Source: Gammaproteobacteria bacterium
Lineage (GTDB): Bacteria; Pseudomonadota; Gammaproteobacteria; Pseudomonadales; Halieaceae
Direction: 5' to 3'
Length of the DNA stretch: 11,203 nt
Assembly (NCBI GenBank): GCA_029859085.1
Contig: JAOUDU010000039.1
Location: 1 to 11,203, forward strand
Shown: one piece after another, positions 1 to 6,695 of the stretch
Numbering within the stretch: the first letter of the stretch is position 1
Layout: every line of letters starts with the position of its first letter
Notes under the pieces: generated by a model
The model's database searches: none
The model's input: the letters and a program-made list of their open reading frames with translations, nothing else
What the model was told of the DNA's origin: nothing
Position numbers and translations under genes: made by a program

Positions 1-1
1 C

Positions 2-2521
2 CTGGCGGGGAACCTGGTGGGGGATACCAGGGGTTTCGTGCTGTCAGATGCCACCTTCCTGCTGGACAACACACCGGAGTATGCATTCCAGGTTGGCGGC
101 AAACTGGAGTACCCGTTCCGCGGGGAGTCCAGTATCAGGCTGGAGGGGCTGGGTGAACTGGCGTCCCTCTCCCACCTGGTGGACTGGACAGGACTGGATG
201 TCGCTGAATTCGGTCGCGCCACAAGCAGTATCCGGCTCAGCGGAAGCCTGGACAAACCGGTGGTCGATGCGTTCAGCCTGACCACCAGCAGCGCGGCGGG
301 ACTGACGGTAACCATGAGCGGCCAGCTCAACCTGTTTGACACGGCCGCCTACGATGGCCCCGGCACTAACGCGATCGCTGTTGATATGCACGGGCCCTCC
401 GTATCCGTACTCGAGCACTGGATCGGGAAGTTGCCCTATGACCCGGGCGCCTGGCGCGCGAGGGGCCAGCTCACAGGCGATCGCAATGTGCTTTCGCTGC
501 AGGATATCGTCCTGGACGTGGGCACGCCGGACACAGTTGAACTGCGGGCAACCGGTGCCGTGGGCCGGATCGACACACCGAAAGGTCCCCAGGGTAAAGT
601 CTCGGCCAGTGACATCGCCCTCTCCCTGGAGGCCAAGGTACCGGACTCGGCGGCGCTGAATACCCTGCTGGGCCGGGATGATATCCCGGCCTACCAGGAG
701 CTCGCGGCCTCGCTCATCGTCAACGGAAACTCGGAAGAGCTGCAACTGAGCGCCGGCCGGATTGAAATCACCGCCAGCGACCTGGCGGCCACAATAGGCC
801 CCCTGAGCGCGGTCCTGCGCCCTGGGGGGAGCGCCCTGCTGTCCGCGCTGGAGGCTCCTGTGGTGGTGAATTTCAGCGATACCAGCGCGCTGTCTCAGTA
901 CACCAGCCGGCCTATGCCGGTGCTGGGACCGCTCAAGCTGACGGCGAGGCTCGCGCAAAAAGGCGATGTTTTCCAGTTGCTGGATGTGGTGGGCAACGTC
1001 GCCCAGGGTGACCTGGCCATCGACGCCCGGGGCCGCATTGGCAACCTTGCAGATCTCGGCGATGTTTCTTTCACCGGCAAGATCCGCGGTATTGATGCGC
1101 GCACGGTACTGGCCACAGTGCTCCCGGATTTCAGCTACGACGCGCCTCTTGGCAGCCTCGGCGGCGCTTTCAGCCTGGCCGGGAAGCAGGGGATCTGGAC
1201 GCTGTCAAAACTGGCGCTGGCGGGCGGGGACGCTGCAACCCCCCTGTCATTTTCCATCGACGGTGAAATCAACGACCTCACCGGGCTGGTTACGGCCAAC
1301 CTGAACTCACAGTTCCGGCTGAATGACACAAACCTGCTGGAAGCCCTGAGCGGGCTGGCGCTGAAACCAGTCAGCGGCAACCTCGCCCTGGTGACTACAA
1401 AAGGCGAAATCCGCGGGACGCTGGCGGCACAGGTCGGTGACACCCGTATCAAGGGTGACGCGCAAATCGCTATCGGGGAAACCCGGGTCGGGGGTGTTCA
1501 CCTGGTGCTCGAGACACCGCAACTCCATTTCCGGGATTTCGGCTTTGCTCCTGCAGCGGACAATGACACAGGCGAAAGTACTGTGCGGGAAACCCCGGAA
1601 AACAAGGGCCCGGCAAAAGCAAGCGGCGCGCAGGCGAGCCCGCCGGCAGATACTCCGGCCCCGCCCGAAAAAACCGCCGGGCTGCTGGCACAGTTGCGGG
1701 AAAAATCGCCAGCCTTCCCGGTGGACCTCACCCTGAAAATCGGCGGCATCAGTGGCGACAGCAGCAATATCGACAGCCTGCTGGTTCGCATCAGCGGTGT
1801 CGACAGGCGCTACACGCTGGCGCAGTTCTCCGCCAGTTACAACCAGGCACTGGCGGAAATCCGCGGCATTGTCGATCTCAACCCGACACCGCCCGCGATG
1901 AGCCTGGCGGGACAGGCCAACGCCCTCCCCCTGAGCGCGATCCTGCGGGACCTGGGCATCGAATCCAATGTGACTGGGGCCCTGACCATCCTGGGTGGTG
2001 TCACGGTAATCGGTGACACCACCCAGGCCCTGGTGGGCAGCCTGAGCGGCAGCGTCGCCCTGGCACTGGAGAATGCGGTGATAGACGGCGCCGCCTATGA
2101 CCTGCTGGCGACCGACCTGCTGGCCTGGATCTACTCAGGCGCACTCAACGAAAAATCCACTCACCTGGACTGTACCATGGCCAGGTTCCAGTTGCGCCAG
2201 GGTGTCGCCACCACCGACAGCCTCTACATCGAATCCGCCAAAATGGTGGCCTCAGGCACGGCAAAGTTCGACCTGGTCAAGCGGCGCATGGATTTGCGCA
2301 TAACCCCGTTATCGAAATCGAGACTGTTGCAGGTGCCTTCGGAGGTCAGGCTTAAAGGCGATATGAGCAGCCCGAAGGCGGAAATTTCGCCGGTTTCAGC
2401 CGTGGCGGACGCCACCACGGCCGCAATCATGCTGATTCCCAACCTGACCCTGAAACTGTTTGGCGTGAACCAGCCGTCGACAAAAAACTACCGACCCTGC
2501 CAGGCGGACCTGGGCAATTAG
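2..2521 (+). CDS. AsmA family protein, C-terminal part (5' end outside window)
   Basis: The frame is open to the left edge, so this is the last 839 or so residues of a longer protein. The GTG at 17 is only the first start-like codon in view, not a credible start. The sequence is a long run of short beta-strand-like repeats rich in Gly, Leu, Asp and Ser, typical of the AsmA/TamB/YhdP group of inner-membrane-anchored periplasmic proteins, some of which act in envelope lipid transport or outer membrane assembly. The last 190 residues look like the AsmA C-terminal region: a Gly-rich stretch followed by motifs such as LENAVIDGAAYDLLATDLL and MVASGTAKFDL. A Pro/Ala/Lys-rich linker (about 1560-1680) separates the repeat region from this domain. 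The end is fairly hydrophobic and the protein stops at TAG 2519-2521. The N-terminal membrane anchor must lie outside the window. The family call is firm, but the exact subfamily and cargo are not known. Confidence 0.82.
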   Translation: MAGNLVGDTRGFVLSDATFLLDNTPEYAFQVGGKLEYPFRGESSIRLEGLGELASLSHLVDWTGLDVAEFGRATSSIRLSGSLDKPVVDAFSLTTSSAAGLTVTMSGQLNLFDTAAYDGPGTNAIAVDMHGPSVSVLEHWIGKLPYDPGAWRARGQLTGDRNVLSLQDIVLDVGTPDTVELRATGAVGRIDTPKGPQGKVSASDIALSLEAKVPDSAALNTLLGRDDIPAYQELAASLIVNGNSEELQLSAGRIEITASDLAATIGPLSAVLRPGGSALLSALEAPVVVNFSDTSALSQYTSRPMPVLGPLKLTARLAQKGDVFQLLDVVGNVAQGDLAIDARGRIGNLADLGDVSFTGKIRGIDARTVLATVLPDFSYDAPLGSLGGAFSLAGKQGIWTLSKLALAGGDAATPLSFSIDGEINDLTGLVTANLNSQFRLNDTNLLEALSGLALKPVSGNLALVTTKGEIRGTLAAQVGDTRIKGDAQIAIGETRVGGVHLVLETPQLHFRDFGFAPAADNDTGESTVRETPENKGPAKASGAQASPPADTPAPPEKTAGLLAQLREKSPAFPVDLTLKIGGISGDSSNIDSLLVRISGVDRRYTLAQFSASYNQALAEIRGIVDLNPTPPAMSLAGQANALPLSAILRDLGIESNVTGALTILGGVTVIGDTTQALVGSLSGSVALALENAVIDGAAYDLLATDLLAWIYSGALNEKSTHLDCTMARFQLRQGVATTDSLYIESAKMVASGTAKFDLVKRRMDLRITPLSKSRLLQVPSEVRLKGDMSSPKAEISPVSAVADATTAAIMLIPNLTLKLFGVNQPSTKNYRPCQADLGN

Positions 2522-2545
2522 GCACTCCGGCAAAGTCGCGCATTG

Positions 2546-2554
2546 TGCTACACT
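2546..2554 (+). promoter_or_regulatory. Possible extended -10 promoter for the SNF transporter gene
   Basis: TG at 2546-2547, one base, then TACACT at 2549-2554 matches an extended -10 element, 38 bp before the transporter start codon. No good -35 hexamer lies 16-18 bp upstream, which extended -10 promoters can tolerate. It sits in the only gap (71 bp) between the AsmA gene and the transporter, so it would give the transporter its own transcript. This is a motif match only. Confidence 0.35.
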
Positions 2555-2592
2555 GGGCGCCGACAAAAAAACAATAGTAATAAGGTCGACTT

Positions 2593-3945
2593 ATGGCATC
2601 AGCAAGAGGTGAATTCAGCTCCCGCCTGGGTTTTGTATTGGCGGCGGCGGGCAGTGCGGTGGGGCTTGGCAATATCTGGAATTTCCCCACCCAGGCAGCC
2701 AGCAACGGCGGTGCGGCTTTCCTGCTGGTATACCTTGTACTCGCCTTTACCCTCGCCTACCCGGCGCTTATGGCCGAGCTGATTATCGGTCGCCATGCCC
2801 ACGCCAACGCGGTGCAGGCACTGCAGCGGATATCGCCCAACGCCCCGGTACGCATGTTCGGCAGGACCGCGGGGCTCATCGGCCTCGCAGTCGCCAGCCT
2901 TATCCTGAGTTTCTACGGGATTGTAGCCGGCTGGATGATCGCCTTCTGCATATCGTCCTTCGCCAGTGTCCTGGGCCTGGAGTCGGTAAGCGCATGGCTG
3001 GTGTCCTTCGGCTTCGCGCGCAATGTGATCTTCATGCTGCTGTTCATGGGCCTGACCATCGCGATCATCTCCCGTGGCGTCCAGGATGGCATAGAGCGCT
3101 GGTCCGCCCGACTGATGCCGATGCTGATCCTGACCCTGGTGCTGCTGGTCATCTACGTACTCACCCTCGATGGAGCCAGCGAGGGCCTCAAGGTCTACCT
3201 GTTGCCCGACTTTCACCGGGCGCTTTCCCCCGACCTTATCCTGCGGGCAATGGGCTCCAGCTTTTTTTCCCTGTCGCTGGGGGTGGGCACGATGCTGATA
3301 TACGGCTCCTACATCGACGACAGCCAGAACCTGCCACTGGTAGGGGGCATGGTCACACTGGTGGATATCTCGATAGCGGTTCTCGCAGGCTTCCTGGTAT
3401 TGCCGGCCATGTACGTCGCGCTGCATAACGGGGTCGAGATCTTCGGCCCAGGCGGGGAATTGCTGTCAGAGGACACCCTGGTGTTCTCGGTGCTGCCGGA
3501 ACTGTTCACTACCATGGGGCCAACCGGCGTGCTGGTGTCCATCCTGTTTTTCTTCCTGATGACCATCGCCGCGCTCACCTCCTCCATCTCCATGCTGGAG
3601 GTGCCGGTTGCCTACTGTATCGAGGAACACAATGTATCGCGCAAGACCGGGGTCTATGCCATAGGCGGCGCCATCGCCGCGTTCAGCACCGTGATCCTGC
3701 TCAATTTTGACACCCTGTTCGGGTTTGTTATCAGCCTGACCACACGCTACAGCGAACCGCTGTTAGGCTTCGTTTTTTGCGTGTACGCCGGTTGGATCCT
3801 GCACCGGGACAAGCTGCTGCAGGAACTGCGCAAGGGCAATCCGGGAATCGAGCAGGGATTGTTCTGGAAAATCTGGCCCTGGTGGGTGCGGGTGGTGTGC
3901 CCCACGGTTATTCTCGCCATATTCGCCCAGTCCATCTGGGGCTGA
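2593..3945 (+). CDS. Sodium-dependent transporter, NSS/SNF family
   Basis: A 450-residue integral inner-membrane protein of the neurotransmitter:sodium symporter family (LeuT fold), predicted to import an amino acid or related amine with Na+. The TM1 signature is clear: RLGFVLAAAGSAVGLGNIW at residues 11-29, then FPTQ and SNGGAAF. Numbering coincides with LeuT here, so Ala22 and Asn27 (Na+ ligands in LeuT) are kept. The arginine at LeuT position 30, part of the extracellular gate, is Asn30. TM3 carries SFYGIVAGW, and TM6 the FFSLSLGVGTMLIYGSY motif. The length is nearer to 11-helix bacterial members such as MhsT (about 450) than to 12-helix LeuT (about 519). The ATG at 2593 is preceded by a modest AAGG about 7 nt upstream. 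The gene is convergent with the lipoprotein gene. The substrate cannot be read from sequence. Confidence 0.9.
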   Translation: MASARGEFSSRLGFVLAAAGSAVGLGNIWNFPTQAASNGGAAFLLVYLVLAFTLAYPALMAELIIGRHAHANAVQALQRISPNAPVRMFGRTAGLIGLAVASLILSFYGIVAGWMIAFCISSFASVLGLESVSAWLVSFGFARNVIFMLLFMGLTIAIISRGVQDGIERWSARLMPMLILTLVLLVIYVLTLDGASEGLKVYLLPDFHRALSPDLILRAMGSSFFSLSLGVGTMLIYGSYIDDSQNLPLVGGMVTLVDISIAVLAGFLVLPAMYVALHNGVEIFGPGGELLSEDTLVFSVLPELFTTMGPTGVLVSILFFFLMTIAALTSSISMLEVPVAYCIEEHNVSRKTGVYAIGGAIAAFSTVILLNFDTLFGFVISLTTRYSEPLLGFVFCVYAGWILHRDKLLQELRKGNPGIEQGLFWKIWPWWVRVVCPTVILAIFAQSIWG

Positions 3946-3949
3946 GCTG

Positions 3950-3974
3950 TCCCGGACGGGAATACCTATTTTTT
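3950..3974 (+). terminator. Weak hairpin plus T-run after the transporter gene
   Basis: TCCC (3950-3953), a 4-nt loop and GGGA (3958-3961) form a short stem, followed by a run of six T at 3969-3974. It lies between convergent genes, where a terminator is expected. The 4-bp stem and the gap of several bases before the T-run make it weak. Confidence 0.3.
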
Positions 3975-4433
3975 GAGGTCTATCAGTCCCTCCTCCTCGA
4001 CACGCTGGGTGGGAACCAGGCCCTTGAAATCAATCTTGGCGCTGAAGCGGTAGGTCAACTCGTCCGCCTCCGCCTGGCCCAGGTTCGCCAGCAGCCGCAG
4101 CAGCTGGAACAGCTTGAGGCTCGCCTCGAGGGAAACAATACCCTCGCTGTAACCGTCGATCACCGGGATATCCTTGCTCACTCCGGTGATCACTTCCTGT
4201 CCCATCAGGGCTATGCTGTAACTGACCCCGGCGATGTCGAGTGCCTGCTCGTTGGGGTTTTGCACCCGCAACTTGATCAGGAAGCGCGGCCCGGCCCCCT
4301 CAGATGGCAGGCTCGAAAAACTCTCCATCGAAACATTGGGCGGATCCATCGGTTGGGTCAGGCTGGCGCAGCCAGCCAGCAGTAAAGTCCAGGCAAGCAA
4401 AGCAAGCAGGTGTCCTGTCGCGCGCGGGATCAT
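3966..4433 (-). CDS. LEA type 2 (WHy domain) family lipoprotein
   Basis: From the ATG at 4433 this is a 155-residue protein with a lipoprotein signal peptide: a short Arg-containing start, a hydrophobic stretch (residues 8-20) and lipobox LAGC with Cys22 as the acylation site. Ala23 at +2 predicts sorting to the outer membrane. Residues 32-140 resemble the LEA_2/WHy fold: an alternating strand pattern, the typical RVQNPNEQAL turn (residues 56-65) and the downstream IDFKGLVP strand. Bacterial proteins of this type are mostly uncharacterised, so no substrate or pathway is claimed. An upstream in-frame ATG at 4463 overlaps the stop of the preceding small gene as ATGA. The start at 4433 is preferred because AAGGAG lies 7 nt before it and because it gives a compact signal peptide. 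It is probably in an operon with the small membrane protein. Confidence 0.78.
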   Translation of the reverse strand: MIPRATGHLLALLAWTLLLAGCASLTQPMDPPNVSMESFSSLPSEGAGPRFLIKLRVQNPNEQALDIAGVSYSIALMGQEVITGVSKDIPVIDGYSEGIVSLEASLKLFQLLRLLANLGQAEADELTYRFSAKIDFKGLVPTQRVEEEGLIDLKK

Positions 4434-4440
4434 CGCATCT

Positions 4441-4446
4441 CTCCTT
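4441..4446 (-). promoter_or_regulatory. Shine-Dalgarno site setting the lipoprotein start
   Basis: Read on the minus strand this is AAGGAG, with 7 nt before the ATG at 4433. It favours that start over the in-frame ATG at 4463, which has no comparable site. Confidence 0.7.
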
Positions 4447-4459
4447 GTGAATCGGGTAT

Positions 4460-4627
4460 TCATTGTTTTTCATCGGGGGAACTTGTGAAGAAAAAAATCC
4501 CGTAAGCGGCACTGCCCAGCGCAAATACAATCGCCACCCAGTCGCCGCTGCGACTCCAGCTCCAGAGGCTGAAACAGAACATGGCCGTCGCCGCCGCCAG
4601 CGCGAGAAAACGCGCCGTTCTTGTCAT
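4460..4627 (-). CDS. Small two-helix membrane protein, hypothetical
   Basis: A 55-residue protein with two hydrophobic stretches, about residues 6-24 and 30-47, joined by a short polar turn (SRSGDW), and a charged C-terminus (PDEKQ). It is therefore a small inner-membrane hairpin protein. I do not recognise a family. The ATG at 4627 is used. A GTG two codons upstream (4633) is an alternative, with GAGG 5 nt before it. Its stop codon overlaps an ATG at 4463 of the downstream lipoprotein frame (ATGA), and the two genes run in the same direction, so co-transcription is likely. The N-terminal Arg and the clean two-helix layout make it look coding, but it is short and unsupported by homology here. 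Confidence 0.5.
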   Translation of the reverse strand: MTRTARFLALAAATAMFCFSLWSWSRSGDWVAIVFALGSAAYGIFFFTSSPDEKQ

Positions 4628-4812
4628 TTTCACACTTGCCTCAGCCCCCGGCGATCCAAGTCCTGCTGCGAAGAAGTGTACATCCGGTGAACCGGGATGC
4701 AACCCTGCTCCACAGGGAGGTTATTGTACTGGCAGGCATTTGTAAAAACCGGCGAGCACATGAAAGGCCAGTTTTCAAGTTGCCGGGCACCTGCAGTTGC
4801 TGGCGTCCGGGG

Positions 4813-4832
4813 AAAACCGCCGCTACAGCGGC
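4813..4832 (-). terminator. Possible rho-independent terminator downstream of tRNA-Ser
   Basis: On the minus strand GCCGC, loop TGTA, GCGGC is followed by GG and TTTT, about 57 bp past the CCA end of the tRNA-Ser. The stem is short but GC-rich, and the T-run has only four bases. It is the only hairpin with a T-run I found before the next gene. The stretch 4634-4888 otherwise holds nothing I can support. Confidence 0.4.
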
Positions 4833-4888
4833 CTGGGAGAGTTCGTCGGGGAATATCGAAAGGGTATGTCTTTGCTGCTTTTTTTGAT

Positions 4889-4976
4889 TGGCGGTGAGGG
4901 AGGGATTTGAACCCTCGATACGTTGCCGTATACACACTTTCCAGGCGTGCGCCTTCGACCACTCGGCCACCTCACC
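4889..4976 (-). tRNA. tRNA-Ser (GGA anticodon)
   Basis: The 88-nt minus-strand gene is very close to E. coli tRNA-Ser(GGA). The acceptor GGTGAGG pairs with CCTCACC, the discriminator is G and CCA is encoded (4889-4891). The anticodon loop is CTGGAAA, with GGA read at 4942-4940. It has the long type II variable arm of serine tRNAs (TGTATACGGCAACGTATC). The T-arm loop is TTCAAAT, where E. coli has TTCGAAT. It is a single-gene unit with its own promoter upstream. Confidence 0.98.
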
Positions 4977-4989
4977 GTTGAGGGCGCGC

Positions 4990-5018
4990 ATCATACCACA
5001 AGATCTGCGCTATGCCAG
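4990..5018 (-). promoter_or_regulatory. Sigma70 promoter of tRNA-Ser
   Basis: On the minus strand CTGGCA (5018-5013), a 17-bp spacer and TATGAT (4995-4990) match the sigma70 consensus at 4/6 and 5/6. The -10 is extended by TG, and a GC-only stretch GCGCGCC follows it. That GC-rich discriminator is typical of stringently controlled stable-RNA promoters. The -10 lies 13 bp before the mature tRNA 5' end. Confidence 0.75.
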
Positions 5019-5039
5019 CACCCGGGCTCACCGGCAGGC

Positions 5040-5070
5040 CCCGGCAGAACAAGCCGGGACAGGCTGTCCC
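5040..5070 (-). terminator. Two overlapping hairpins after queF
   Basis: CCCGGC (5040-5045) pairs with GCCGGG (5053-5058), and GGGACA (5056-5061) pairs with TGTCCC (5065-5070). The two stems share bases 5056-5058, so only one can be fully formed at a time. They lie between the queF stop and the tRNA-Ser promoter, where the ABC-queF transcript should end. No T-run follows, so intrinsic termination is doubtful. They may be 3'-end structures. Confidence 0.3.
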
Positions 5071-5096
5071 GCAACAGGCTGACCCCGGGGCCCAAT

Positions 5097-5921
5097 CTAC
5101 TGTCGGTTCAGGCGCGGCAACGGCTGCGCTGCGGGGTCAGTGCTGCGAAAGGGGTTGATATCGAGGCCGCCGCGGCGGGTGTAGAACGCCTGTATATGCA
5201 GGAACTGCGGCCCGACACGCCGCTCGATGTCGGTAAACATCCGCTCCACGCACTGTTCGTGGAACTCCTGGTGCCGGCGGTAGCTGATCACATAGCGCAG
5301 CAGTGAGGCATGATCCAGCGCCGCACCGCGATAATGTATCCAGACGCTGGCCCAGTCCGGCTGCCCGGTCACAGGGCACAGGGACCGCAGCAGGTGGGTA
5401 TGAAGATGTTCCTCGACAAGGTGGCCGGGGTGCAGCTCCAGCATATCCGCGCTGGGCTCCCCTGTCGGCGCCGTCACCGCGAGATCGTCCAGGCAGAGGC
5501 CTGGCAGCGCCGCCCCGGCCAGGGCGGGATCGTCTACCGCAAGCAGCTCCAGCTGGACCCCGGTACCGACCACCTGCGCAATATCGCGCCGGATTATCGC
5601 GGCCACCGCCGCGTCGCTTTCAAAGCGGACATTGTTGAGCGAATTGAGGTAGAGCTTCAGGGATTTTGATTCCACCATATTGACCGAGCTGGAGGGAATC
5701 GCGATCCTTCCTACCCGCACTACCGGCTTGCCGGCCCCGTCGAGCCAGGACATTTCATAGGCATGCCACAGGTCGATACCGGTAAAAGGCTGTGCCTGGC
5801 TGCAGCCGATTCGCTCGCGGCCAGTCGCGCGCGGAATCGGGTATAACAATCGCGGCGTATAGCTGTCGATTACCGGGGTCTGCCGCCCCAGCAACAAGCC
5901 CTGTCCGTCGAAGTCAGTCAT
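5097..5921 (-). CDS. queF: NADPH-dependent 7-cyano-7-deazaguanine reductase, type II QueF
   Basis: QueF reduces preQ0 (7-cyano-7-deazaguanine) to preQ1 with two NADPH, the cytoplasmic step before the base is inserted at position 34 of GUN-anticodon tRNAs on the way to queuosine. At 274 residues this is the long, two-half type II form (unimodular type I enzymes are roughly half this length). The QueF signature ESKSLKLYLNSLNN is at residues 84-97 in the N-terminal half. The catalytic Cys182 is in SLCPVTGQPDW with Asp189 nearby, and the His221-Glu222 substrate-binding pair sits in FHEQC in the C-terminal half. The ATG directly follows the TAG of the upstream permease (TAG-ATG, no gap), with GAGG 6 nt before it, so translation is probably coupled. 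It is the last gene of the ABC operon. Confidence 0.97.
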   Translation of the reverse strand: MTDFDGQGLLLGRQTPVIDSYTPRLLYPIPRATGRERIGCSQAQPFTGIDLWHAYEMSWLDGAGKPVVRVGRIAIPSSSVNMVESKSLKLYLNSLNNVRFESDAAVAAIIRRDIAQVVGTGVQLELLAVDDPALAGAALPGLCLDDLAVTAPTGEPSADMLELHPGHLVEEHLHTHLLRSLCPVTGQPDWASVWIHYRGAALDHASLLRYVISYRRHQEFHEQCVERMFTDIERRVGPQFLHIQAFYTRRGGLDINPFRSTDPAAQPLPRLNRQ

Positions 5922-6695
5922 CTACTGCCTCAGCCGGGTGCCCGAATTGAGCAGGTGCATGCTGAAGGCGAAGGCCAGCACGGTGAACATCCCGATCATG
6001 CCGAAGGCAAGGGGCAGGCTGACATCGGACACCCCCAATACCCCGTAACGGAAGGCGTTTACCACGTACACCAGCGGGTTGAGCCTGGACACGCCGGCCC
6101 AGAAGTCCGGCAGCAGGTCCATGGAATAAAATACGCCGCCCAGGTAGATCAGCGGGGTCAGCACGAACGTGGGAATGATCGAAATATCGTCAAAGTTGTT
6201 TGCGTAAACCGCATTGATAAACCCCGCCAGGGCAAACAGCGTGGAGGTCATCAGCACGATCACCACCACCACGAAGTAGCTGTGAATATGCAGGTGGGTA
6301 AAAAACAGGGAAACGACAGTCACCACCACCGCCACCAGGATGCCGCGGCTGATGCCCCCGACCACGTAGCCCAGCAGGATGACATAGTTCGGTGTGGGTG
6401 AAACCAGCAGTTCCTCCACACTGTTGTTGAACTTGGAACCGAAAAACGATGACACCACGTTGGAATAGGAATTGGTTACGATGGCCATCATGATCAGCCC
6501 AGGCACCACGAACTGCATATAGGTAAAGCCACCCATCTCGCCGATGCGCGACCCGATCAGCGTTCCGAAAATCACGAAATACAGTGACATCGTAATCGCC
6601 GAGGGCAGCAGGGTCTGGGTCCAGATGCGCAGGTAGCGCTTGATCTCTTTCCTCACGATCGTCATGAAGGCCACGTACTGCTCTGCCAGGGTCAT
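5922..6695 (-). CDS. ABC-2 type transporter permease (YadH-like)
   Basis: A 257-residue inner-membrane permease with six hydrophobic segments, about residues 31-50, 61-80, 105-130, 140-165, 172-192 and 228-250. The ABC-2 family signature is clear near the fifth segment: LIYLGGVFYSMDLLP (182-196) followed by LNPLVYVVNAFRYG (205-218). The N-terminal amphipathic start with RKEIKRYLRIW is typical of the coupling/interface helix of these exporters. Its ATG overlaps the stop of the ATPase gene by 4 nt (ATGA), so the two subunits are translationally coupled and form one exporter. The pair resembles E. coli YadG/YadH and, from memory, PA2811/PA2812 of P. aeruginosa. The substrate is unknown. Confidence 0.92.
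   Translation of the reverse strand: MTLAEQYVAFMTIVRKEIKRYLRIWTQTLLPSAITMSLYFVIFGTLIGSRIGEMGGFTYMQFVVPGLIMMAIVTNSYSNVVSSFFGSKFNNSVEELLVSPTPNYVILLGYVVGGISRGILVAVVVTVVSLFFTHLHIHSYFVVVVIVLMTSTLFALAGFINAVYANNFDDISIIPTFVLTPLIYLGGVFYSMDLLPDFWAGVSRLNPLVYVVNAFRYGVLGVSDVSLPLAFGMIGMFTVLAFAFSMHLLNSGTRLRQ

Noticed and set aside
44..958. Minus-strand frame opposite the AsmA gene
   Set aside because: It is Arg/Gln/Gly-rich shadow composition without motifs, and the AsmA frame continues across it without a break.
2599..3426. Long minus-strand frame opposite the SNF transporter
   Set aside because: Its product is low-complexity in Gln, His, Gly and Asp, as expected from the antisense of membrane codons, and the sense strand has clear family motifs.
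4889..5921. Functional link between queF and the neighbouring tRNA-Ser
   Set aside because: Queuosine is placed in Asp, Asn, His and Tyr tRNAs with GUN anticodons. tRNA-Ser(GGA) is not a substrate, and it has its own promoter.
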